Assembly: GCA_021778415.1 (NCBI GenBank)
Contig: JAJYCL010000017.1
Location: forward strand, 1 to 60,286
DNA: 60,286 nt
DNA from: a bacterium
Lineage (GTDB): Bacteria; Vulcanimicrobiota; Vulcanimicrobiia; Vulcanimicrobiales; Vulcanimicrobiaceae
Reading direction: 5' to 3'
The notes below the pieces were generated by a model. The model had not been told where the DNA came from and did no database searches. It saw nothing but the letters and a program-made list of their open reading frames with translations. Every line of letters starts with the position of its first letter. Within the stretch, counting starts at the first letter, position 1. Below are positions 1 through 8,409 of this stretch, one piece after another. A program made the position numbers and the translations under genes.

Positions 1-2
1 CA

Positions 3-434
3 CGCACAATCAATAGCGACGGATCGGTCACCTGGCAATCAACGCACACGGGCAACGGTTTTAAGGGTGCCATTGGATCGCTCTCGGTGAACACCGGCAC
101 GCAAAATACCGCGTGCCCAATAACGACGCCGATGTTTACGCTCTCGGGCGGAACCCAGGGTGGGAGCTACTCGATTCCGATCACGGCAACCTATGCCGGC
201 GGCGAGCTGACCAATCTGACGGTCAGTAATGCGCAATTGGCAAACGGCAACTCCCTCAATGTCGTGACCAACGCCGGGCAACCGCCGCTCTCATCGACTT
301 TCATTAGCGGCACGATCGCTAATTCCGGCACACAGATTGCCACCTTCGCCGTCAACGCCTTTGGCGACGGCACGCTCACGGTGACATCATCCGGAACGCA
401 ATATGTCATGAACGATTGGCACGTCGTCAAGTAA
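3..434 (+). CDS. Surface or secreted protein, C-terminal part (5' truncated by window edge)
   Basis: The reading frame is open from base 3, so this is the tail of a longer gene; the GTG at 87 is only an internal codon. The visible 143 residues are rich in Gly, Thr, Ser and Asn with alternating hydrophobic residues, as in beta-rich exported or adhesin-like proteins. Two cysteine-poor repeats of the type 'GGxLTxL' and 'xGTQxxT' are seen, and the protein ends MNDWHVVK. No catalytic motif is recognisable and no family is assigned. An intrinsic terminator follows 20 bases after the stop, so this is the last gene of its transcript. Function unknown; export is inferred from composition only. Confidence 0.6.
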   Translation, partial: RTINSDGSVTWQSTHTGNGFKGAIGSLSVNTGTQNTACPITTPMFTLSGGTQGGSYSIPITATYAGGELTNLTVSNAQLANGNSLNVVTNAGQPPLSSTFISGTIANSGTQIATFAVNAFGDGTLTVTSSGTQYVMNDWHVVK

Positions 435-451
435 AGGGAACGAACGAACGC

Positions 452-490
452 AAAAAAGAGCCGTGGAGCATGCTTCGCGGCTCTTTCTCT
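452..490 (+). terminator. Rho-independent terminator
   Basis: A 9-bp stem (AAAGAGCCG at 455-463 with CGGCTCTTT at 478-486) encloses a 14-base loop and is followed by TCTCTT. It lies between the stop codon at 434 and the SRAP gene at 505, and a run of A before the stem could make it work in both directions. Confidence 0.8.
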
Positions 491-504
491 TGAAGTCGTC
501 GCAC

Positions 505-1200
505 ATGTGCGGGCGCTATTCGTTTTTTGCACGACGAAACGACATTGTTCGGTCTTTTGCTCGTCTGCAACTTCCCGATGACTACGATGCCCACACACCA
601 CCGCGCTACAACATTGCACCGACGCAAGCGATTCTCACGATCAGTGCCGCCGACCCCACGCACCTCACGGCCATGCGTTGGGGGCTCATCCCCTCCTGGG
701 CGAAGACGATCGGCGCGCCGCTTATCAATGCGCGCATTGAAACCATTGCCGAAAAGCCCAGCTTTCGTTCCGCCTTCCGTTCGCGCCATTGCCTAATTCT
801 TAGCGACGGCTGGTACGAATGGATTGCCGGCGAGCATGGGCGACGCCAGCCGATTCGAATCGAACCCGCCGACGGACGCGTCGTTGGTTTAGCGGGGATA
901 TGGGAGATATGGACTGCGCCCGACGGAAAAGAATTGATGACTTCTGCTATCATCACCCGGCAGGCAAATGGCACACTTGCGACGATTCATGATCGTATGC
1001 CGATTGTGATCGAAGCGGCGCGCGCTGAGCGGTGGCTCCATGCCGTTTCGGTCGAGGATTCTCTCACCGTGCTCATGGAGGAGCCAGGATTGCCTCTACG
1101 CGCCTTCCCGGTCGGATTAGCCGTCAACTCAGCGCGCAACGACGGACCGCAGCTTCGTAATCCGATCCCCGACGCTTGGTGCCGAGAGACGGGAACCTAA
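505..1200 (+). CDS. SRAP-domain protein (YedK/HMCES family), abasic-site DNA-protein crosslinker
   Basis: SRAP proteins protect abasic sites in single-stranded DNA by forming a thiazolidine link through cysteine 2. The start was placed on the ATG at 505 because the family needs Met-Cys at the N-terminus: the protein then begins MCGRYSFF. The longer frame opening at 463 starts inside the terminator hairpin and would bury the cysteine. Family motifs are in order: YNIAPTQ, a basic stretch with LINARIETIAEKPSFR, the DGWYEW segment with the catalytic Glu, and TIHDRMP with the active-site His near residue 161. At 231 residues it has normal length. It is followed after 6 bases by a cyclase gene on the same strand. 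Identification is secure; the role in SOS or repair is from the family. Confidence 0.93.
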   Translation: MCGRYSFFARRNDIVRSFARLQLPDDYDAHTPPRYNIAPTQAILTISAADPTHLTAMRWGLIPSWAKTIGAPLINARIETIAEKPSFRSAFRSRHCLILSDGWYEWIAGEHGRRQPIRIEPADGRVVGLAGIWEIWTAPDGKELMTSAIITRQANGTLATIHDRMPIVIEAARAERWLHAVSVEDSLTVLMEEPGLPLRAFPVGLAVNSARNDGPQLRNPIPDAWCRETGT

Positions 1201-1206
1201 AACTCC

Positions 1207-2532
1207 ATGCGTGCATCGCGAATTCTCCGTGTCGGCGGCACAGAAGCCGACGGAAAAATATTAAGTACGGTCCTCAAGGGCGCGCTACCGTGCTCCGTTG
1301 AGTCCGTCTCCGCAGAATTGGCGACGGGAATCATCGGCAGCCGTAGCGCGGATCTCGTGATTCTCGATGTCACCGACGATGCCGCCGTTGCAACCGTCAT
1401 GAAAGCCGCCTCACCCAGCGATACCGCCCGCAATCGCGTTCCCGTTATTGTCAGCGGCCCGCATCGCTACGACGATCGCATAGCCCGCTTACTCCAATCA
1501 GGGGCGGAGGACTACCTCACCACGCCGTTTGACGGGACGAAACCGTCGCTGATTTCACGGCGCATCGAACTCTGCTTGTATCGCCGACACCTTCGCGATA
1601 CGACGATCCGCCTGCAATCGCTTCCCGGCGGAATGGATCAGAGTAGCATCGTCGAGCGCTACGCGCATGCAACCGATAAATTCGTTCCGCGTGAATTTCT
1701 CGAACTTTTGCGGCGCAATTCCTTAGCTGATGTTGCTCTTGGCGATAACGTCCAACGGGAAATGTCGATTCTGTTTTCCGACATTCGCCAATTTACGGCT
1801 CTTTCGGAACGGCTCACCCCAAAGCAGAATTTCGATTTCCTCAACTCATATCTCCGCGGCGTTACGCCGCTCGTTCGGAACAACGGCGGCTTCGTCGACA
1901 AGTATATCGGTGACGCTATTTTAGCGCTTTTCGCCCGCTCACCCGAAGATGCGCTGCGCACGGCCGTTGCCATGCAAGAATTTCTCGTCTCCTATAACGA
2001 GGGGCGCCGTCGCGCGGGGTACGTTCCCATTCGCATCGGCATCGGCGTGCATGCCGGCGACCTTATTCTCGGCACGATTGGCGAGGAAGAGCGTATGCAG
2101 ACGACCGTTATCTCCGATGCGGTGAACGTCGCTGCGCGCATCGAAGATCTCACGAAAAATTTCGGTGTTGGCATTCTTGTGAGTCACGCTGTCGTGACCG
2201 CATTGCCTAACGGGCATCCGTATCTTCTGCGCCATCTCGGGTCCGTGAAAGCAAAAGGGAAAAGCCGCAGCGTCGATATCTACGAATGCTTTAATACCGA
2301 TTCTCCCGAACTTCGCCAGCATAAATCCAATAATGCAGCCCTCTTTATCGAAGGGGTGATGGAATACCGCAAAGGCCTCTTCCTCACCGCCGGCCGCATC
2401 TTCTCGCGCGTTGCCGTGCAAGATCCCCGCGATACCGTCGCCGCGTTCTACCGAGATCGCTGCTCGCTGGCCATCGCTCACGGCGGCATTCGAGGAGATT
2501 CCGAGATTATAGAAACGGCCGACGCCCATTAG
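1207..2532 (+). CDS. Class III adenylate cyclase with N-terminal degenerate receiver domain
   Basis: 441 residues. Residues ~1-125 resemble a response-regulator receiver: a strand with LVILDVTDD (possible phosphoacceptor Asp), PVIVSG, and [10 protein letters not shown], where the usual KP lysine is Thr; the N-terminal acidic pair is absent ([10 protein letters not shown]), so phosphorylation is doubtful. Residues ~180-370 are a class III cyclase catalytic domain: the metal Asp in FSDIRQFT (~190), [12 protein letters not shown] with the adenine-selecting Lys and second metal Asp, and [15 protein letters not shown] with the substrate Thr and the transition-state Asn and Arg. All catalytic residues are present in one chain, so an active homodimer making cAMP is expected. 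A short C-terminal helical tail follows. It lies between the SRAP gene and an acyl-CoA dehydrogenase, 17 bases upstream of the latter, suggesting one transcript. Confidence 0.88.
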   Translation: MRASRILRVGGTEADGKILSTVLKGALPCSVESVSAELATGIIGSRSADLVILDVTDDAAVATVMKAASPSDTARNRVPVIVSGPHRYDDRIARLLQSGAEDYLTTPFDGTKPSLISRRIELCLYRRHLRDTTIRLQSLPGGMDQSSIVERYAHATDKFVPREFLELLRRNSLADVALGDNVQREMSILFSDIRQFTALSERLTPKQNFDFLNSYLRGVTPLVRNNGGFVDKYIGDAILALFARSPEDALRTAVAMQEFLVSYNEGRRRAGYVPIRIGIGVHAGDLILGTIGEEERMQTTVISDAVNVAARIEDLTKNFGVGILVSHAVVTALPNGHPYLLRHLGSVKAKGKSRSVDIYECFNTDSPELRQHKSNNAALFIEGVMEYRKGLFLTAGRIFSRVAVQDPRDTVAAFYRDRCSLAIAHGGIRGDSEIIETADAH

Positions 2533-2549
2533 GTGTCGAAGGGAGCGCC

Positions 2550-3737
2550 ATGACTGCTTTCATCGATCGGCTCTCCTCGTTTTACGCCGACTTCATTCGC
2601 CCCAATGAACGCCTCTATTCGGAGCAACTGCTCGCGAGCCCGTCGCGCTGGGTCCAACCCCCGATTATGGAGCAACTCAAGTCGCGCGCGAAAGCCGCGG
2701 GATTATGGAATCTCTTTCTCCCTGAGCCGGAATTTGGGGCAGGGCTGACCAACCGCGAGTACGCGCCGCTCTGCGAGATGATGGGGCGCTCGCCGATTGC
2801 ACCAGAAGTGTTTAATTGTAACGCGCCGGATACCGGTAACATGGAAGTACTGGCACGCTACGGATCGCCGGAGCAGCAAGATCGCTGGCTCACACCGCTG
2901 CTCAACGGTGAGATTCGCTCAGGGTTTGCCATGACCGAACCTGCCGTGGCTTCATCCGATGCAACCAATATCGAAGCGTCGATCGTGCGTGACGGTGATG
3001 AATACATCCTTAATGGCCGGAAATGGTGGACGACGGGCGCATTGCATCCACAATGCAAAATTCTCATCTTCATGGGCAAGACCGATCCACGTGCTGCCAA
3101 ACATCTGCAACAATCGATGATTCTCGTTCCCATGGATACGCCCGGCGTGCGCGTTGTGCGCCATCTGCCCGTCTTTGGCTACGATGACGCGCCGTTCGGC
3201 CATGCCGAAATCGATTTTTCAAACGCACGCGTCCCCGTGTCGAACATTCTTCTTGGAGAAGGTCGCGGTTTTGAAATTGCTCAGGGGCGACTTGGGCCCG
3301 GTCGCTTGCATCATTGCTTGCGCTTGATCGGCATGAGCGAACGCGTCTTGGAAATGCTATGCGACCGCGTTCGCCATCGCGTCGCTTTTGGGCGTCCGTT
3401 AGCCGATCAAGGCGTGGTCCGCGAGTGGATCGCGCGCTCGCGCATCGAAATCGACCAACTGCGCTTGCTTGTGTTCGATGCAGCCGAACGGCTCGACCGC
3501 GATGGAAACAAGGCCGCAGCAACGGCTATTGCGATGGCAAAAGTTGAAGCGCCCAACGTCGCGCAGCGCGTGGTCGATCGCGCCATCCAAGCCTTCGGCG
3601 GCGAAGGATTACTCGATGATACGGGACTGACCCAGGCATGGCTCGCCGCGCGATCGCTACGCATTGCCGACGGTCCCGACGAAGTCCATCTTATCGCCAT
3701 CGCCAAAGCCGAGCTTAAAAAAGGATTGCATGCCTAA
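2550..3737 (+). CDS. Acyl-CoA dehydrogenase, ACAD10/11-like
   Basis: FAD flavoenzyme of 395 residues with the usual order: N-terminal helical domain, [19 protein letters not shown], the WWTTGA strand, and a C-terminal helical domain with RVAFGRPL and [15 protein letters not shown]10/11 enzymes act on acyl-CoAs with 4-phosphorylated hydroxyl groups, and their bacterial relatives are found with APH-fold kinases such as the one two genes downstream. A good Shine-Dalgarno (AAGGGAG, five bases before ATG) fixes the start. The stop overlaps the next gene by 8 bases. The general enzyme class is certain; the ACAD10/11 assignment rests on context plus resemblance. Confidence 0.88.
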   Translation: MTAFIDRLSSFYADFIRPNERLYSEQLLASPSRWVQPPIMEQLKSRAKAAGLWNLFLPEPEFGAGLTNREYAPLCEMMGRSPIAPEVFNCNAPDTGNMEVLARYGSPEQQDRWLTPLLNGEIRSGFAMTEPAVASSDATNIEASIVRDGDEYILNGRKWWTTGALHPQCKILIFMGKTDPRAAKHLQQSMILVPMDTPGVRVVRHLPVFGYDDAPFGHAEIDFSNARVPVSNILLGEGRGFEIAQGRLGPGRLHHCLRLIGMSERVLEMLCDRVRHRVAFGRPLADQGVVREWIARSRIEIDQLRLLVFDAAERLDRDGNKAAATAIAMAKVEAPNVAQRVVDRAIQAFGGEGLLDDTGLTQAWLAARSLRIADGPDEVHLIAIAKAELKKGLHA

Positions 3738-4359
3738 TTTTTCCCTCGAATCCGGCGCAACGGAAATACTCCTCATTCGGCACGCCGATGCACACCCACA
3801 TGAGCATGCATCGCCGACGACGCACGCGGATCTTCCGCTTTCAGAAAAAGGGCGAGAGCAAGCAGCGTTGCTCGGTGCCCGGTACGCAACGCAACGCATC
3901 GATGCAATCATTTCCAGTCCGCTACAGCGAACGAAGCAAACCGCAGAAGCATTAGCGAAGGGGCATAGCCTTGACATCGTGTACGATGATCGGCTTCGTG
4001 AAGTCCACATCGGCGACGGTAGCGTCGCCTATGATCTTGCATCGCTGGCAAAGATCGCCATCGAATATGGCGGATGGTCGCATCTTCCTGGCGCAGAGCC
4101 CTCGGTGTCGATCCGCGAACGCATGGGGAGCGCCATGACGGAATTTGCCGAAACCTACGCCGGCTCGCGCATTGCCGTCGTGTCTCACGCGGGAACCATT
4201 AACGCGTGCATTGCGGATTTTCTCGGCCTCAAGCGAGATTTTTTCTTCCCCGCCGGGAACACATCGGTATCCACCATTCGCGCGCACGACGGTTTACGTA
4301 TGATCGTCACCCTCAATGACACCGCACATCTGCAAATGGCGATGCCTCGTGGCGCATGA
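3730..4359 (+). CDS. Histidine phosphatase superfamily protein (phosphoglycerate-mutase-like)
   Basis: 209 residues. The active-site motif is LLIRHAD (an RHA variant of RHG), followed by the [13 protein letters not shown] helix, [14 protein letters not shown] with the second phosphate-binding Arg, a Glu in [12 protein letters not shown], and [11 protein letters not shown] with the second catalytic His. Start chosen at ATG 3730, with AGGA upstream and an 8-base overlap with the dehydrogenase stop; a longer frame from 3664 would overlap by 74 bases. It sits between the dehydrogenase and an APH kinase, a trio also known in actinobacteria, so a role in removing or editing a phosphate in the same acyl-CoA pathway is plausible but inferred. 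Confidence 0.87.
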   Translation: MPNFSLESGATEILLIRHADAHPHEHASPTTHADLPLSEKGREQAALLGARYATQRIDAIISSPLQRTKQTAEALAKGHSLDIVYDDRLREVHIGDGSVAYDLASLAKIAIEYGGWSHLPGAEPSVSIRERMGSAMTEFAETYAGSRIAVVSHAGTINACIADFLGLKRDFFFPAGNTSVSTIRAHDGLRMIVTLNDTAHLQMAMPRGA

Positions 4360-5413
4360 TCCCGAAGTCATTCCCGTTCGACGTGAAGAGCAACTCGATT
4401 GCGCTCGCCTCGAACCGTATCTCCGGGCCAATCTCGATGGCGCCGATGGTCCATTTTCTTTAGCGCAGTTCGCGGGCGGCCACGCAAATCTCACCTATCT
4501 TCTGACCTTCGGAACGCGCGAATTCGTTCTTCGCCGACCGCCATTAGGGCCGATTGCCGCTCGCTCCCACGATATGCAACGCGAATACCGTGTGCTTTCG
4601 CGGCTCTATGCGGCGTTTGATCTTGCCCCGCGCGCCTTCGCTCTTTGCACCGACGCTTCGATCATCGGCAGCGATTTCGTCGTCGAAGAGCGCAAGCACG
4701 GCATCGCCATTCGACGTGAGCTTCCCCCATCGGTCGCCAAGGATCCCACCATGACGCGTCGTTTGGGTGAGATGATGATCGACACGCTGGCAGCCTTGCA
4801 TCGCGTTCGCTACGCCGATCTCACGCTATCCGATCTCGGCAAACCCGATGGATACGTTTTACGACAACTCACCAGTTGGTCGCAACGCTGGAAAGATTCC
4901 GCAACCGACGAAAGTGCCGACGCTTCCGATGTGATCGCGCGCTTAGAACGGTCGCTTCCATCGTCGCAAACGAGCACCATCATCCATAACGATTTTAAAC
5001 TCGACAATATGCTCGTCCGCGCCGATGATCCGGCTGCAGCCAGTGCGCTCCTCGACTGGGATATGTGCACTCTTGGCGATCCGTTGATGGATCTCGGGTA
5101 CCTCCTTGCGCTTTGGGTGCAAGCCGACGATCCGCCGAACGCACGAGTGGGCGCAATGCCGACGTGGCATCCTGGGTTTCTCACGCGCCGTGAAGCCACC
5201 CAGCGCTACGCGCAGGCCACCGGCTTCGATGTTTCAGCGATCTCCTGGTATTACGTCTTTAACATTTTCCGTTTTGCCGGCATTTTGCAACAGATTTACA
5301 AGCGCTACGCCAATGGTCAAACCCACGATGAGCGCTTTGCATCGTTCGGCAAACAGGCAAATGCGCTCATTCGAACTGCCACGCTGTTGGCGGCAACGCC
5401 GTCGCGCGGTTAG
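4349..5413 (+). CDS. APH-fold phosphotransferase (ACAD10/11 kinase-domain-like)
   Basis: 354 residues. The N-lobe has QFAGGHANLTYLL, the glycine-rich element typical of the ACAD10/11 kinase domain, and FVLRRPP. The catalytic loop is IIHNDFKLDNML (Asp base and metal-binding Asn) and the metal Asp is in LLDWDMCTLGDPLMDLGY. In the characterised relatives (mammalian ACAD10/11, Pseudomonas LvaA) the kinase phosphorylates the 4-hydroxyl of 4-hydroxyacyl-CoA before the dehydrogenase-fold partner removes it. A GTG start at 4349 overlaps the phosphatase stop by 11 bases; upstream starts are possible and the ribosome site is weak. The stop TAG shares bases with the stop of lysA on the other strand (TTAG, 5410-5413). 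Confidence 0.85.
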   Translation: MAHDPEVIPVRREEQLDCARLEPYLRANLDGADGPFSLAQFAGGHANLTYLLTFGTREFVLRRPPLGPIAARSHDMQREYRVLSRLYAAFDLAPRAFALCTDASIIGSDFVVEERKHGIAIRRELPPSVAKDPTMTRRLGEMMIDTLAALHRVRYADLTLSDLGKPDGYVLRQLTSWSQRWKDSATDESADASDVIARLERSLPSSQTSTIIHNDFKLDNMLVRADDPAAASALLDWDMCTLGDPLMDLGYLLALWVQADDPPNARVGAMPTWHPGFLTRREATQRYAQATGFDVSAISWYYVFNIFRFAGILQQIYKRYANGQTHDERFASFGKQANALIRTATLLAATPSRG

Positions 5414-6708
5414 CGATCTAAACGCAGCAGATCGTCGAGCGTCTCTCGGCGCGTCATCACCGTCACTCCATCGTCATCGACGCTCACAATCGCAGGACGC
5501 CCGAACCGATTATAGTTTGACGCCATGCTATAGGTGTAGGCGCCCGTCGTACACACCGCCAGCAGATCACCCGGCAAGAGATCACTCGGCAATTCCACGC
5601 GCGCGAGTTCGTCGTTCTCGCACGACCGACCGCAGACGATAGCCGGCGCACGTTCCCCGGAACGAGCCGTTGCGGCGACGACATGATGATAGGCATCGTA
5701 GAGCGCCGGACGCGGATTATCGCAGAGCCCGCCATCGACGATGATGAAACGATGACGCTCTTGCTGTTTTACGGCTTGTATGCGATAGAGGGTCGTCCCG
5801 GCATCGGCGATGACGCTTCGCCCGGGTTCAATTCCCAGTATTGGCGTCGGCAAACCGCGCTCCCGGCAGGCCGTGCCAAAGCGCAAGGCCATCGCGCGAA
5901 GCGTTGTCGGAACATCAAGCGAATCCGGCCCGGCAAAAGGATGCATACGAACGCCGAAGCCTCCACCGGCAATGGCATAGTCGGCAACGAGTCCAACTTC
6001 CGCAGCTTCCGTGAGACATTCGACTAATGCATCGACCACGGACGTGTAGCTGGGAAGATCATAGATTTGAGATCCGGCATGCGCATGAACGCCCGAAAAA
6101 CGAAGCGATGAACTTTCGCGAAGAAACTGCCAGGCTGTCGGCCGATCGCGGGCCGATATCCCAAATTTCGTTTCATCTCCACTGGTCGTAATGGCTTTGT
6201 GTGTGTGCGGAGCGTCGGAAAGCGTGCAACGAACGACGACATCGACGATCCGCCCGGCACTCGATGCACAATCATGGAGTGCGACGAGTTCGAGCACATC
6301 ATCAACAACGATGCGGCCCACACGACCGTCGACTGCAGCCATTAGCTCGAGATCGCTCTTTCCACTTCCATGGAGCGTGAGATGAGACGCCGGAATCCCC
6401 GCACGCTCGGCAACGGCCAATTCCCCAAGCGAACACACATCGATTCCCATCCCGTGTTCAACAAAAAAACGGGCGAGCGACGGCGTTATCATCGCTTTTG
6501 CCGAATAGGAAACGCTCACTCCCGATGCGTTGGCCGACGTTTGCAACGCTTCGGTCCGCGCACGCAAGAGCGCCATATTGATCGTCACGAGCGGTGAGCC
6601 GAATTCGCGGACAAGTTGCTCGGTAGAAACGCCGGCGATGATTAAGCCCCCGCGAGCGTCGCGCTGGAGTCCCGGAGCAAGCTCCCCATGCCATTCAAAG
6701 ATCGCCAT
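5410..6708 (-). CDS. lysA: Diaminopimelate decarboxylase
   Basis: PLP fold-III decarboxylase of 432 residues making L-lysine from meso-diaminopimelate. The PLP lysine is K71 in SYSAKAM (most family members have YAxKAN). GVHAHAGSQI, GGGFGVRM, the phosphate-binding EPGRSVIADAG, the catalytic-site CGRSCENDELA and GAYTYSMASNYNRF follow in the usual order. The cysteine and acidic residue donated across the dimer are kept, although the motif is usually GPxCESxD. Start at ATG 6708; the frame runs on to 6861 but would overlap the divergent dehydrogenase gene and adds a basic non-family stretch. No clear ribosome site, so the exact start is uncertain. It is monocistronic and tail-to-tail with the APH kinase. 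Confidence 0.87.
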   Translation of the reverse strand: MAIFEWHGELAPGLQRDARGGLIIAGVSTEQLVREFGSPLVTINMALLRARTEALQTSANASGVSVSYSAKAMITPSLARFFVEHGMGIDVCSLGELAVAERAGIPASHLTLHGSGKSDLELMAAVDGRVGRIVVDDVLELVALHDCASSAGRIVDVVVRCTLSDAPHTHKAITTSGDETKFGISARDRPTAWQFLRESSSLRFSGVHAHAGSQIYDLPSYTSVVDALVECLTEAAEVGLVADYAIAGGGFGVRMHPFAGPDSLDVPTTLRAMALRFGTACRERGLPTPILGIEPGRSVIADAGTTLYRIQAVKQQERHRFIIVDGGLCDNPRPALYDAYHHVVAATARSGERAPAIVCGRSCENDELARVELPSDLLPGDLLAVCTTGAYTYSMASNYNRFGRPAIVSVDDDGVTVMTRRETLDDLLRLDR

Positions 6709-6779
6709 ACGTGCTGCACATGCGGGCTCAATACGATGGTTCCTTTCTTTCCTGAGAATCCGAAGGCACGCCGAGTAGC

Positions 6780-7847
6780 ATGCGGAATCACATCGCGATG
6801 AGCATGCAAGCCTACCGATTATTTGCCGATGGCCCTCGCTTTGACGACGTCGAGGAACCAACGCCGCAATCCGGTGAAGTGATCATCAAAATTGCCGGTG
6901 CCGGTGCGTGTCACTCGGATCTGCACGCAATCGACTATATCGCCAATCCAAAATCATTTTTCACGCCGCCGTTTACGCTGGGCCATGAAAACACCGGCTG
7001 GGTCCACGCCATGGGCGCCGGCGTAACGACGCTGCGCATTGGTGAGCCGGTCGCCATTTACGGTGCCTGGGGATGCGGAACGTGTTCGGCCTGCGTGATC
7101 GGTGCGGAAAGTTACTGCCATCATCAGGCGACGATGCGCGGCGGCGGACTCGGATTTGACGGTGGAATGGCCGCCTACATGCGCGTTCCCGCTGCACGCT
7201 ACTGTATTCCGCTTGGAGATCTCGAGCCGCGCGACGCAGCCCCACTATCCGATGCGGGGCTGACGCCGTATCACGCAATCAAACGTTCGCTGCAACTACT
7301 AACACCGGATGCAACCGTCGTTGTCATCGGCATCGGCGGACTCGGTCACATGGCGATTCAAATGCTGCACACGCTTTGCGCCGCTCGTATTATTGCCGTG
7401 GATGTCGCCGCCGATAAGCTACTTCTTGCGGCCAAGCTCGGGGCCGATGAAACACTGCTCGCGGGAGACGAAGTGCGCGAGCGCTTTTTCGCACTTACCA
7501 ACAAGCAACGCGCCGATGTTGTCCTCGATTTTGTCGGAGCGCAAAGCACCATCGATTTTGGACGGCGCGTCGTCCGTCCAAATGGCGACCTCTCGATCGT
7601 CGGACTGGGCGGCGGCGGATTGCTCTTTGCGCAAGGCAAAGTTCCCTGGGGAGCGCGCGTGAGTACGCCCTTCTATGGAACCATCAACGAATTGCGCGAA
7701 GTCATCGCGCTTGCCGCTCGCGGTCGGATTCACGCGCACGTTACTCGCTTCGCACTCGCCGACGCGCCGAAAGCCTATGAGGCCATGCGCGAAGGCACCC
7801 TTGAAGGACGCGCCGTCATCTGCCCAAATGGCGTAGAAAGCACATGA
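6780..7847 (+). CDS. Zinc-dependent NAD(P) alcohol dehydrogenase
   Basis: 355-residue medium-chain dehydrogenase. Catalytic zinc ligands are the Cys in GACHSDLH and the His/Glu pair in GHENTGWV. The structural zinc site is complete in WGCGTCSACVIGAESYCHH (four Cys with 2-2-7 spacing). The Rossmann loop is VVIGIGGLGHMAIQML, with Asp (IIAVDVAADK) after the second strand, favouring NAD. Start at ATG 6780; the ATG at 6798 (MSMQAYRLF) is an equally good candidate. It is divergent from lysA with 71 bases between them. Its stop overlaps the distal part of the tRNA terminator on the other strand. The physiological alcohol is unknown. Confidence 0.88.
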   Translation: MRNHIAMSMQAYRLFADGPRFDDVEEPTPQSGEVIIKIAGAGACHSDLHAIDYIANPKSFFTPPFTLGHENTGWVHAMGAGVTTLRIGEPVAIYGAWGCGTCSACVIGAESYCHHQATMRGGGLGFDGGMAAYMRVPAARYCIPLGDLEPRDAAPLSDAGLTPYHAIKRSLQLLTPDATVVVIGIGGLGHMAIQMLHTLCAARIIAVDVAADKLLLAAKLGADETLLAGDEVRERFFALTNKQRADVVLDFVGAQSTIDFGRRVVRPNGDLSIVGLGGGGLLFAQGKVPWGARVSTPFYGTINELREVIALAARGRIHAHVTRFALADAPKAYEAMREGTLEGRAVICPNGVEST

Positions 7848-7889
7848 AAAATATGACAGCATCATCGACCTTCTTGAAGCCGACGATGC
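7845..7889 (-). terminator. Rho-independent terminator of the tRNA operon
   Basis: On the minus strand a 13-bp stem with a few G-U pairs (7877-7889 with 7859-7871, 5-base loop) is followed within a few bases by ATATTTTTC. It lies 39 bases beyond the tRNA-Thr(GGT) 3' end and reaches the stop codon of the convergent dehydrogenase gene. Confidence 0.7.
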
Positions 7890-7928
7890 ACGATTATACG
7901 GCGATGGAATTTCGCACACACGAAACGC

Positions 7929-8003
7929 TGGAGCCGTTGACGGGGATTGAACCCGTGACCTCCTCATTACCAATGAGGTGCTCTACCACTGAGCTACAAC
8001 GGC
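7929..8003 (-). tRNA. tRNA-Thr (GGT anticodon)
   Basis: A full cloverleaf reads on the minus strand: acceptor GCCGTTG/CAACGGC, D-arm with AGCTCAGTGGTAGAGC, anticodon loop TTGGTAA (GGT), T-arm with GGTTCAATCCC. Discriminator T and an encoded CCA follow. Third gene of a Tyr-Gly-Thr transcript. Confidence 0.95.
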
Positions 8004-8013
8004 GTGCGTCCGG

Positions 8014-8087
8014 TGGAGCGGGCGGCGGGAATCGAACCCGCGCTGTCTGCTTGGAAGGCAGAAGCACTACCACTATGCAACGCCCGC
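8014..8087 (-). tRNA. tRNA-Gly (TCC anticodon)
   Basis: Minus-strand cloverleaf with acceptor GCGGGCG/CGCCCGC, anticodon loop CTTCCAA (TCC), T-arm GGTTCGATTCC, and encoded CCA. Lies 10 bases upstream of tRNA-Thr(GGT). Confidence 0.95.
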
Positions 8088-8100
8088 GATGCCGTCGAGA

Positions 8101-8188
8101 TGGTGGGCAGGGCAGGATTTGAACCTGCGTAACGCTTTCGCGTGCCGAATTTACAGTCCGGTGCCATTAACCACTCGACCACCTACCC
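8101..8188 (-). tRNA. tRNA-Tyr (GTA anticodon)
   Basis: Class II tRNA on the minus strand: acceptor GGGTAGG/CCTGCCC, anticodon loop CTGTAAA (GTA), long variable arm CACGCGAAAGCGT, T-arm GGTTCAAATCC, discriminator A and encoded CCA. First gene of the Tyr-Gly-Thr group. Confidence 0.95.
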
Positions 8189-8309
8189 ATACTTTCGACG
8201 GCCCGGCACAGTACGATACCAGGGACACGAGCTCCTGGCGAAGCCCATAAAGTCTCAATACGCAAAAAAACCAGGACGAATACAACGGCCGAAGAATCGC
8301 AGTCGTCGC

Positions 8310-8385
8310 GCCGACGTGGCTCAGCGGCTACAGTAGCAGTTTTGTAAACTGCCAATCGTGGGTTCGAGTCCCACCGTCGGCTCCA
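8310..8385 (+). tRNA. tRNA-Thr (TGT anticodon)
   Basis: Plus-strand cloverleaf: acceptor GCCGACG/CGTCGGC, anticodon loop TTTGTAA (TGT), T-arm GGTTCGAGTCC, encoded CCA. It faces away from the other three tRNAs and ends 24 bases before the ferredoxin-like gene, so the two are probably co-transcribed. Confidence 0.95.
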
Positions 8386-8409
8386 TACTTTCACGCGGGA
8401 CGAGGCACC

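Noticed and set aside
463-504. N-terminal extension of the SRAP protein
   Set aside because: It begins in the terminator hairpin and would hide the essential cysteine 2.
7844-8122. 92-residue plus-strand ORF with TGIEPVTSSLPMRCSTTEL
   Set aside because: It is antisense to the tRNA-Thr and tRNA-Gly genes; the translated phrase is the well-known false product of tRNA gene reverse strands.
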